Source of the DNA: Pragia fontium DSM 5563 = ATCC 49100
GTDB lineage: Bacteria; Pseudomonadota; Gammaproteobacteria; Enterobacterales; Enterobacteriaceae
Direction: 5' to 3'
Assembly: GCF_900112475.1 (NCBI RefSeq)
Contig: NZ_FOLW01000010.1
Coordinates: forward strand, 52,581 to 116,580
Length of the DNA stretch: 64,000 bases
A program made the translations under genes and the position numbers. Shown here piece by piece: positions 57,302-64,000 of the stretch (position 1 is the first letter of the stretch; each line of letters starts with the position of its first letter). Below the pieces are notes generated by a model, which was not told where the DNA came from, searched no databases, and was given only the letters and a program-made list of their open reading frames with translations.

Positions 57302-57996
57302 GTGACAGTAACCATCAGATAGCCGCGTCCACGCAGGGTTTTAAACCATGGCAGCCCATCGTGGCGCTCTGGTAATTTGCGTCTAAGGTTGGAAATGTGC
57401 ATGTCAATGGCGCGATCGAATGGCGTTAAGCGTTTCCCCAATACTTCCTGACTTAAGTATTCACGGGAAACCACTTGACCTAAACGCTGTGCCAGTAGAT
57501 AGAGCAAGGTAAATTCTGTTCCAGTCAGATCAAGGGTTTGTCCATCAAAGCTGGCTTCCTGACGACCTGGGTTTAGGCGCAGTTTATCAACCTGTAGCGT
57601 ATTGGAGCTGACTTCAGGTTCTTGCTGCTGCTCGCTCCAGTTAGAGCGCCGTAAAATTGCGCGAATACGTGCGATTAATTCACGGTCGTTGAATGGCTTA
57701 GGTAGGTAATCATCGGCACCTAGCTCAAGGCCTAATACCCTATCTAATTCGCTACCGCGTGCAGTGAGCATAATGACAGGCGTTTGATAATTCTGGCGTA
57801 GTTCTTTTAACGTATCGATACCGTTTTTCTTTGGCATCATGATGTCCAATAGCAGCAGATCAACGCTGTTATCCATCATATTGATTGCTTGTTCGCCATC
57901 ATAAGCAACAATAACGTCAAACCCTTCCAGTTCCAGTAACTCTTCCAATAATGATGTGATTTCACGATCGTCATCAACAAGCAAAATTTTACTCAT
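57298..57996 (-). CDS. cpxR: Response regulator CpxR
   Basis: A 232-residue OmpR-family regulator. Receiver domain with DDD near residue 9, phospho-acceptor Asp51 (LLLLDIMMPKKNG) and Lys in YLPKPF; winged-helix domain with DRAIDMHISNLRRKLPE. ATG at 57996 follows GGAGGAAACATT; the frame extends 21 codons upstream into the promoter. Divergent from cpxP with a CpxR box between them. Confidence 0.98.
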   Translation of the reverse strand: MSKILLVDDDREITSLLEELLELEGFDVIVAYDGEQAINMMDNSVDLLLLDIMMPKKNGIDTLKELRQNYQTPVIMLTARGSELDRVLGLELGADDYLPKPFNDRELIARIRAILRRSNWSEQQQEPEVSSNTLQVDKLRLNPGRQEASFDGQTLDLTGTEFTLLYLLAQRLGQVVSREYLSQEVLGKRLTPFDRAIDMHISNLRRKLPERHDGLPWFKTLRGRGYLMVTVT

Positions 57997-58048
57997 AATG
58001 TTTCCTCCAGAAGCAAAATTACTCGAATAGATGGCGCTATTCCATGAC

Positions 58049-58063
58049 TTTACACACATTTAC
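58049..58063 (-). promoter_or_regulatory. CpxR binding site between cpxR and cpxP
   Basis: GTAAA-N5-GTAAA on the minus strand (TTTAC ACACA TTTAC on plus), an exact match to the CpxR consensus. It lies 53 bp before cpxR and 80 bp before cpxP, so it can autoactivate the operon and induce cpxP. Confidence 0.9.
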
Positions 58064-58142
58064 ACGTGCTGACGGTAGTTTTCATCCACTCGATTAAACT
58101 TCTATTCATCGGTTCAATACGGTGAAGTTTGCGGAGATAGCG

Positions 58143-58676
58143 ATGCATAAAGTTAACATTCTAATTATGGCATCAATGTTGGCACTGAGTACATCAACTG
58201 TGTTAGCCGCAGATGGAAAAAATGTTGAACCAGAGAATTGTTCGGAAACTGGCGCGTGTTTAGGTTCGGTTTCTACTACCAATAGTAGCGAAGCAGTAAA
58301 AGCTCAGATCATGCACCAACATAGTTTGTTTGATGGACTTAATTTAACGGTTAAACAACGTCAACAAATGCGCGATCTGATTCGGCAGAATTATCATGAT
58401 GCCATGCCAAAGATGTATATGGATAACATGGAAGCGATGCATAATTTAGTTATCGCTGACCACTTTGATGAGAATGCCGCTCGGGCACAGGCTGAATTTA
58501 TTGCTAAAGCTCAGGTTGAACGGCAGGTTGCTTTAGCCAAGGTACATCACCAGTTTTATAGCCTGTTAACGCCAGAGCAGAGAATAGTATTTAATCGAAA
58601 CCATTCTGAACGAATGGAAAAGATGCAGCAGCATTTGGACCAAATGCGAAAGTATGAAGAGTTAGATCCCCAGTAG
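58143..58676 (+). CDS. cpxP: Cpx pathway periplasmic inhibitor CpxP
   Basis: A 177-residue periplasmic protein that holds CpxA inactive and delivers misfolded pilins to DegP. Signal peptide MHKVNILIMASMLALSTSTVLA; two LTxxQ-type motifs (LTVKQRQQ and LTPEQR) in a helical hairpin. Start at 58143 follows GGAGATAGCG. A terminator follows. Confidence 0.95.
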   Translation: MHKVNILIMASMLALSTSTVLAADGKNVEPENCSETGACLGSVSTTNSSEAVKAQIMHQHSLFDGLNLTVKQRQQMRDLIRQNYHDAMPKMYMDNMEAMHNLVIADHFDENAARAQAEFIAKAQVERQVALAKVHHQFYSLLTPEQRIVFNRNHSERMEKMQQHLDQMRKYEELDPQ

Positions 58677-58744
58677 TGTATGTAGTTGTATGTAGTATCC
58701 TATGATGTATGTTTTTCCTTGCCTTAGACACCATCCATGTCTTC

Positions 58745-58772
58745 CCCGCCATTGACGGCGGGGTTTTTTTTA
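58745..58772 (+). terminator. Terminator of cpxP
   Basis: CCCCGCC and GGCGGGG form a seven-base-pair GC stem around six bases, followed by eight T. Confidence 0.95.
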
Positions 58773-58824
58773 TCTAAAAAAGCTATACTAGCAAGTTCAT
58801 CAAATACGGTTTTGAGGTTTAAGG

Positions 58825-59703
58825 GTGAGCGATCAGTACGGACGATTAGTCAAAACAGCGGCGTTATGTGCAACAACAGTGGCAACAGCGTTGTTGATCA
58901 TAAAGGTAGTTGCCTGGTGGTTAACGGGGTCTGTCAGCTTGCTGGCCGCTTTAGTGGATTCACTGGTTGATATCGCCGCTTCATTAACCAACTTATTGGT
59001 GGTGCGTTATGCGCTGCAACCGGCGGATCATCAGCATACTTTCGGTCATGGTAAAGCCGAGTCGCTGGCGGCATTAGCGCAGAGTATGTTTATTAGTGGC
59101 TCCGCGATTTTTTTATTCTTAACTGGGTTTCAGCATCTGGTGAATCCGCAACCCCTTAAAGCTGCAGGCGTCGGTATTGGTGTGACAATTGTTTCATTAA
59201 TTACCACGCTTTGTCTGGTCGCTTTTCAGCGTTGGGTGGTCAGGAAGACACAAAGTCAGGCCGTTCGGGCTGATATGCTCCACTATCAATCAGATATCTT
59301 TATGAATGGCGCTATTCTGGCTGCGTTAGGCTTTAGTCTGTATGGCTTCCTGCATGCGGATGCTATTTTTGCGTTGGCAATTGGCTGTTATATTTTGTAT
59401 AGCGCATTACGCATGGCTTATGATGCAGTACAAACGTTACTCGATCGGGCTTTACCAGATGAGGAACGTCAGGAAATTATGAATATTGCACTGTCATGGC
59501 CGGGGATTCAGGGGGCTCATGATTTGCGTACCCGACAGTCTGGACCAACCCGCTTTATTCAACTACATGTAGAAATGGATGACAATTTACCGCTGATTGA
59601 AGCACATAAAATTGCCGATAACGTTGAGCAGGATATACTGAGACGTTTTCCGAATTCTGAGGTGATCATTCACCAAGATCCGTGTTCTGTGGTGATTTCC
59701 TGA
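58825..59703 (+). CDS. fieF: Cation-efflux pump FieF (YiiP)
   Basis: A 292-residue cation diffusion facilitator that exports zinc and ferrous iron. Six helices; metal site A residues in DSLVD (about residue 44) and HYQSD (about 153); C-terminal metallochaperone-like domain with [10 protein letters not shown] and HQDPC. It starts with GTG after GAGGTTTAAGG. Usual place between cpxP and pfkA. Confidence 0.96.
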   Translation: MSDQYGRLVKTAALCATTVATALLIIKVVAWWLTGSVSLLAALVDSLVDIAASLTNLLVVRYALQPADHQHTFGHGKAESLAALAQSMFISGSAIFLFLTGFQHLVNPQPLKAAGVGIGVTIVSLITTLCLVAFQRWVVRKTQSQAVRADMLHYQSDIFMNGAILAALGFSLYGFLHADAIFALAIGCYILYSALRMAYDAVQTLLDRALPDEERQEIMNIALSWPGIQGAHDLRTRQSGPTRFIQLHVEMDDNLPLIEAHKIADNVEQDILRRFPNSEVIIHQDPCSVVIS

Positions 59704-60047
59704 TTTATCGCATGATACCGGATAGCAGTTTTTTTACCCTGTAGGTATTTATTTTGGGGCGAGAAAAAAATAATTCTCTCAGCTATATAAATTATTACCG
59801 TTTTTAACTTAAACTGAATCAATTCAGCCAATAGCATTTGTTATACTGAGTAGTCGAAGCTAAATGTCATTAGCCTGAATGTAGTCAATCGGATTAAAAG
59901 CCCGGGGATTACCCTACAAAATAAGCCCGGTGCATTTAATTGATACCAAGGGTCAGCTTTCAGACCCACAAGGTTTTATCGCCATGTATAACCATGGCAT
60001 GTCGTGAAACGATATCTACAATAACATCTGTTAGTTTAGAGGTGGTC
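59704..60047 (+). promoter_or_regulatory. Upstream region of pfkA
   Basis: About 340 bp without a gene. Two small hairpins lie near pfkA: GGGTC/GACCC (59950-59967) and GCCATG/CATGGC (59981-59998). They could shape the leader mRNA. I see no clear operator and no terminator for fieF. Confidence 0.4.
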
Positions 60048-61010
60048 ATGATCAAAAGAATCGGCGTTTTAACGAGTGGTGGTGATGCACCGGGTATGAA
60101 TGCAGCCATTCGTGGAGTGGTGCGAGCGGCACTCTCTCAGGGATTGGAAGTTTTTGGTATTTACGATGGTTATCAAGGGCTGTGTGAAGATCGGATGGAG
60201 CAGTTGGATCGCTATAGCGTATCCGATGTGATTAACCGTGGTGGTACTTTTCTAGGCTCTGTGCGTTATCCAGAATTTAGAGATCCTGCAGCGCGTGAGA
60301 AGGCTATCGAAAACCTAAAGCGCAGAAATATTGATGCATTAGTGGTTATCGGTGGTGATGGTTCTTACATGGGGGCAAAGCTGTTAACTGAGCGTGGTTT
60401 CCCATGTATCGGCTTACCCGGTACCATTGATAATGACGTTGCGGGTACGGATTATACCATTGGTTTCTTTACGGCTCTGGATACCGTGGTGGAAGCGATT
60501 GACCGTTTGCGCGATACCTCTTCATCTCACCAGCGTATTTCCATTGTAGAGGTGATGGGGCGTCACTGTGGCGATCTCACTCTGGCAGCAGCTATTGCTG
60601 GTGGTTGCGAGTTTATTGTCCTGCCTGAAATAGAATTTAACCGTGATGATTTAGTTGCCGAGATTATGGCAGGTATTAGTAAAGGCAAAAAGCATGCGAT
60701 TGTTGCCATTACGGAACATATCTGTGATATCAACGAGTTGGCGAAGTATATTCAGCAGAAAACTCACCGCGATACTCGAGCAACCGTATTAGGGCATATT
60801 CAGCGGGGCGGCTCTCCGGTTGCCTATGACCGTATTCTTGCTTCTCGTATGGGTGCTTATGCTATTGACCTGCTGTTACAGGGTTATGGTGGTCGTTGCG
60901 TCGGTATTCAGAATGAGAAGATGGTACATCACGATATTATTGATGCCATTGAAAATATGAAGCGTCCGTTTAAAGGTGACTGGCTGAAAACGGCAAAAGA
61001 ATTATTCTGA
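60048..61010 (+). CDS. pfkA: 6-phosphofructokinase I
   Basis: A 320-residue ATP-dependent kinase, the main control step of glycolysis. ATP-binding [18 protein letters not shown] at residues 5-22, catalytic Asp in [17 protein letters not shown], allosteric and substrate Arg residues, [14 protein letters not shown]. The start at 60048 follows GAGGTGGTC; the open frame extends 36 codons upstream without support. sbp and cdh, which follow it in E. coli, are absent. Confidence 0.98.
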   Translation: MIKRIGVLTSGGDAPGMNAAIRGVVRAALSQGLEVFGIYDGYQGLCEDRMEQLDRYSVSDVINRGGTFLGSVRYPEFRDPAAREKAIENLKRRNIDALVVIGGDGSYMGAKLLTERGFPCIGLPGTIDNDVAGTDYTIGFFTALDTVVEAIDRLRDTSSSHQRISIVEVMGRHCGDLTLAAAIAGGCEFIVLPEIEFNRDDLVAEIMAGISKGKKHAIVAITEHICDINELAKYIQQKTHRDTRATVLGHIQRGGSPVAYDRILASRMGAYAIDLLLQGYGGRCVGIQNEKMVHHDIIDAIENMKRPFKGDWLKTAKELF

Positions 61011-61034
61011 TAATGCTGTCAGACAATCAGATAT

Positions 61035-61070
61035 AAAAAATCCCCGGAAGGTTATTCCGGGGATTTTTTT
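61035..61070. terminator. Bidirectional terminator between pfkA and tpiA
   Basis: AAATCCCCGGAA and TTCCGGGGATTT pair around GGTTA-like loop bases, with A and T tracts on both sides. Confidence 0.95.
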
Positions 61071-61083
61071 ATTTAAAGCTAAA

Positions 61084-61854
61084 TTATTTGGCTTTTTTCG
61101 CTTTAGCTGCGGCTTTAACGATAATGGCGAAAGCGTCAGCTTTTAATGATGCTCCGCCAACCAAAGCCCCGTCAATATCTGGCTGAGAGAATAGCTCAGC
61201 AGCATTGCTGTCATTGACTGAACCGCCGTATTGAATAATGATTTTGGCTGCGACGTCAGCATCATGCTTAGCAATATGATCGCGGATAAATTTGTGAACT
61301 GCTTGAGCTTGAGCTGGGGTTGCTGATTTTCCAGTACCAATAGCCCAAACGGGTTCATAGGCAATCACGGAACCTTTCAGTGCAGGGGCTCCCATCGTTT
61401 TTAGCACTGCATCTAACTGTCTGGCACAAACGGCTTGGGTTTGGCCTGCTTCGTTTTCCGCTTCAGTTTCACCAATACATAATACTGGAATTAAACCTGC
61501 CTCTTTCAGAACGGCAAATTTTTCGGCAATCAGTTCATCGCTTTCTTTATGATAAGTACGGCGCTCTGAGTGGCCGATGATAACGTATTTGGCGCCGATA
61601 TCTTTTAACATATTAGCGGATGTTTCGCCGGTAAATGCGCCAGAAAGATTAATATCAACGTTTTGTGCACCGAGTGCGATATGGCTGTCGGAAATAGCCT
61701 GTTTGGCTTGATCCAGATAAATAAACGGTGGTGCAATTGCTACATCACAGCCATCTACATTGCTTAATTCATGACGTAGGCCAGCGATAAGCTCGTTGAC
61801 CATATGTTTGCTACCGTTGAGTTTCCAGTTGCCCATAACTAATGGATGACGCAT
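61084..61854 (-). CDS. tpiA: Triose-phosphate isomerase
   Basis: A 256-residue TIM barrel interconverting dihydroxyacetone phosphate and glyceraldehyde 3-phosphate. Lys11 in MGNWKLNG, His near 95 in IIGHSERR, Glu near 167 in [10 protein letters not shown], and phosphate loops QYGGSVND and GALVGGASL. Convergent with pfkA. Confidence 0.98.
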   Translation of the reverse strand: MRHPLVMGNWKLNGSKHMVNELIAGLRHELSNVDGCDVAIAPPFIYLDQAKQAISDSHIALGAQNVDINLSGAFTGETSANMLKDIGAKYVIIGHSERRTYHKESDELIAEKFAVLKEAGLIPVLCIGETEAENEAGQTQAVCARQLDAVLKTMGAPALKGSVIAYEPVWAIGTGKSATPAQAQAVHKFIRDHIAKHDADVAAKIIIQYGGSVNDSNAAELFSQPDIDGALVGGASLKADAFAIIVKAAAKAKKAK

Positions 61855-62019
61855 GTTTTTTCTCCAATCAGATTATACGGTAATGACTTTAATTACAGTG
61901 GGTTAGCTACTTACGATATCGCGTAAATTGCTGCGACGATATTCATATCTTGCCATAGTATAGAGTGACTTGATGTATAAGATTTCGTTTTTATCAGTCA
62001 TTCGCTCGTTGTCGACGAT

Positions 62020-62685
62020 TTATTTATCAGATAGCGACAGCTTAATCGGTTCAATAGCGAATGTTATACCTTTTTCATTGTGATCGGCTATAACAAAGCG
62101 CAGTGTACCTTCCTTTTGCTGATAGAAGGGGCTCCCTTTACCTTTCTCGAGTAGTTCATTTGCTTTGTTCTGACACTTTTCCAATGTTGAAGTCGGTTCA
62201 AATAAACTAATAAAAGCAGCCATGTAGTTAGCTAATACAGCCCGATCGGCTTTTTCCGCTTTTGCTATATTTTCAGGTTTTTCTGGTTTTTCCTCTGAGG
62301 GTGGCGGCGGTAAATAGGTTAATTGTAGGCTTCTAATAGTCCGCTGACTCTTATCGATGGCGACAGAAGAATAGAGTGTATTATTGATGCGACTGGCAGC
62401 TCGGATGAGTGGTGACTTTACTTCCAGGGTCTTGATGGTTTTGTATTCTGCCAGAACCATATGTGGGTAAGTGGTATTAAATTTCTCTCTAAATTGAGCG
62501 ACCGTCAGGTTGAACGTTGGTGCATCTTCTCTTAAATAAGGGGCGACAACCGTTTCTGAATGTTTCGCTGAGGATGATTCGCTGGATGATGCATTAGGCT
62601 CAACAGCAAATGCAGTGTTGCTTAACATTAAGGTCAAGAGAGTAGCGCTAAAGATGCCTGCTTTTGTCAACGTATCATGTCCCAC
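62020..62685 (-). CDS. yiiQ: DUF1454 family secreted protein (YiiQ-like)
   Basis: A 221-residue exported protein between tpiA and fpr, where yiiQ lies in E. coli. Signal peptide ATLLTLMLSNTAFA, then a Ser-rich stretch and TFNLTVAQFREKFN, SPLIRAASRINNTLYSSVA, typical of DUF1454. The start is GTG at 62685 with no strong binding site; TTG at residue 6 is an alternative. Function unknown. Confidence 0.85.
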   Translation of the reverse strand: MGHDTLTKAGIFSATLLTLMLSNTAFAVEPNASSSESSSAKHSETVVAPYLREDAPTFNLTVAQFREKFNTTYPHMVLAEYKTIKTLEVKSPLIRAASRINNTLYSSVAIDKSQRTIRSLQLTYLPPPPSEEKPEKPENIAKAEKADRAVLANYMAAFISLFEPTSTLEKCQNKANELLEKGKGSPFYQQKEGTLRFVIADHNEKGITFAIEPIKLSLSDK

Positions 62686-62845
62686 TTGAGAATCATCCTG
62701 ATGTGCTGTGATAGAGAGGAATTAATATATGATTAAAACCTGTTGAACATAGCTTGTCAAAAGCGCCTTATCGAGCCGATACCGTTACTCAAATAAATGC
62801 AGCAACGGTGCGGCGTCTAAATAAAATAGCCGGTTAATGAAATGA

Positions 62846-63592
62846 TTACCAGTATTGCTCCGTGGTGATATGACCTGGTTTTCTGCGCAGGTGTTTTGAC
62901 ATTCCGCGCTGTTGTTTTAGTAACTGCTGAGTATCTTTGGCCATTTGTGGATTACCACACAACATTACATGACTATTTTCTGGATTAATGGTTAATCCTA
63001 CGCTGGATTCCAGTTCACCGCTTTCAATTAACGCCGGGATGCGGCCATGCAGGGAATCAGTCGTTTTTTCTCTACTAACAATGGTCTGGATACGCAATTT
63101 TCCAGCATAGCGTTTTTCCAACTCACGCATGAGCGGTAGGTAATTCAAATCTTGGTTATAACGCACGGCGTGAACCAGAACGATATGATTAAAACGCTCC
63201 AGATCCTGACCTAATTGTAGAATCGACAAAAATGGCCCGATGGCCGTTCCGGTAGACAGCATCCATAAGGTATCTGCAACAGGTACTTCTTCCAGCACGA
63301 AGAAACCGGCTGCGTCTTGGGTCACCAGAATGTCATCTCCGACCTTCAACTGATGTAGCTTAGGACTGAGTTTACCTTCGGGTACTTTGACAAGATAGAA
63401 TTCTAATTCTGAACTATCAGGAGAATTAACGTAGGAGTAAGCCCGCTGAACACGTTCACCATCAACATCTAAAGCTAATTTGGCAAATTGGCCCGCAGTA
63501 AACGATCGTACCGGAGCTTGTATAATCAGGCTGAATAAACCATCTGTCCAATTATCTACTCGTGTAACCTTACCCGAAACCCAGTCAGCCAT
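62846..63592 (-). CDS. fpr: Ferredoxin/flavodoxin-NADP+ reductase
   Basis: A 248-residue FAD enzyme that reduces flavodoxin and ferredoxin with NADPH. FAD motif RAYSYVNSPDSSELEFY, NADP motif STGTAIGPFLS and the C-terminal Tyr-Trp that stacks on the flavin. Its length matches E. coli Fpr. It is the last protein gene before the tRNA. Confidence 0.97.
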   Translation of the reverse strand: MADWVSGKVTRVDNWTDGLFSLIIQAPVRSFTAGQFAKLALDVDGERVQRAYSYVNSPDSSELEFYLVKVPEGKLSPKLHQLKVGDDILVTQDAAGFFVLEEVPVADTLWMLSTGTAIGPFLSILQLGQDLERFNHIVLVHAVRYNQDLNYLPLMRELEKRYAGKLRIQTIVSREKTTDSLHGRIPALIESGELESSVGLTINPENSHVMLCGNPQMAKDTQQLLKQQRGMSKHLRRKPGHITTEQYW

Positions 63593-63806
63593 GAATGCTA
63601 TCCTCTTAATTTACTGATTTTATAAATTTTTTAGCTTTTTAACTATATTAGGAAGCGCGAGTTAAAAAGTATTAAACAGAATATCACTTATTTTCTGCGG
63701 CATTGAACCATTTATGGATGAGATGCTATTTGTTTCCCAAAATACCTTCGTTTCATGAAAACTCGCTGCATTTATCTGCGGTTAGTTGAACAATATAGGA
63801 AAGAGA

Positions 63807-63835
63807 TTGACGTTATGCAAAAGCGGCAGTAATAT
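63807..63835 (+). promoter_or_regulatory. Promoter of tRNA-Pro
   Basis: TTGACG (63807-63812) and TAATAT (63830-63835) with a 17-bp spacer, followed by GCGGCCC, the GC-rich discriminator typical of stringently controlled stable-RNA promoters. Confidence 0.85.
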
Positions 63836-63848
63836 GCGGCCCACTCAA

Positions 63849-63925
63849 CGGCGAGTAGCGCAGCTTGGTAGCGCAACTGGTTTGGGACCAGTGGGTCGGA
63901 GGTTCGAATCCTCTCTCGCCGACCA
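63849..63925 (+). tRNA. proM: tRNA-Pro (anticodon TGG)
   Basis: A 77-base cloverleaf: acceptor stem CGGCGAG/CTCGCCG, D arm, anticodon TGG at 63883-63885 in the loop TTTGGGA, T arm GGTTCGAATCC and encoded CCA. Essentially the E. coli proM sequence, but alone rather than in an argX-hisR-leuT-proM cluster as far as the window shows. Confidence 0.98.
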
Positions 63926-63934
63926 ATTTCAAGA

Positions 63935-63960
63935 AAACCTGCTTTAATAGCGGGTTTTTT
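63935..63960 (+). terminator. Terminator of tRNA-Pro
   Basis: AAACCTGCT and AGCGGGTTT pair (one G-U) around TTAAT, followed by a T tract, ten bases after the tRNA. Confidence 0.92.
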
Positions 63961-64000
63961 TACGTCTGTTGTTTATTGAGGATGAGAAGCTCCGTGAGGA

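Overview
The window is chromosomal DNA of a Gram-negative gammaproteobacterium of the order Enterobacterales. The gene orders slmA-dut-coaBC-radC-rpmB-rpmG-mutM-coaD, gpmI-yibN-secB-gpsA-cysE-trmL and cpxA-cpxR/cpxP-fieF-pfkA-tpiA-fpr match the Escherichia/Yersinia backbone. The sequence is moderately AT-rich, waaE lies between waaA and coaD, and grxC, sbp and cdh are missing from their usual places. This fits a non-Escherichia family such as Budviciaceae or a Serratia/Proteus-like lineage; the family is my inference.

Layout. 1-11,000: two tandem, closely related chaperone-usher fimbrial operons on the minus strand. Copy 2 (10,878 to 4,577) is complete: major pilin, usher, chaperone, putative tip adhesin, three minor subunits. 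Copy 1 (from 3,974) runs off the left edge inside its adhesin. Both have a long upstream region with exactly two GATC sites 49 bp apart and a hairpin between pilin and usher. 11,760-16,600: selenocysteine genes selA-selB and selC (tRNA-Sec), with a Zur-box-preceded alternative L36 gene (ykgO) and a four-repeat PsiF protein between them. 16,800-20,330: a three-gene periplasmic sugar/polyol dehydrogenase (Tat-exported small subunit, FAD/Fe-S GMC subunit, triheme cytochrome c). 20,500-25,400: accessory genes, namely thiosulfate importer tsuA-tsuB, a 33-residue membrane peptide, a secreted protein, a SUKH-like protein, an AraC-regulator remnant, a metallo-beta-lactamase-fold protein, an acetyltransferase and a 43-residue CxxC protein. 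25,960-29,210: dcuB-fumB for anaerobic C4-dicarboxylate/fumarate respiration.

29,300-34,900 is the slmA to coaD housekeeping block. 34,900-47,240 is the lipopolysaccharide core locus: waaE, waaA, a WabH-like transferase, wabG, a deacetylase, waaL, two paralogous family-4 transferases in a very AT-rich block, waaC, waaF and hldD. 47,370-55,870 holds a family-2 transferase, yibQ, envC, gpmI, yibN, secB, gpsA, cysE and trmL. 55,920-63,600 holds the Cpx envelope-stress system with a consensus CpxR box, fieF, pfkA, tpiA, a DUF1454 protein and fpr. A tRNA-Pro(TGG) with a clear promoter and terminator closes the window.

The strongest candidates for new biology are the duplicated fimbrial control regions with a paired-GATC layout (possible Dam-dependent phase switch), a long imperfect stem in the rpmB-rpmG leader, and several very small genes. 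No CRISPR array, prophage, integrase or insertion sequence was recognised. Many start sites were moved from the longest reading frame to the codon with the better ribosome binding site or signal peptide; each case is noted.
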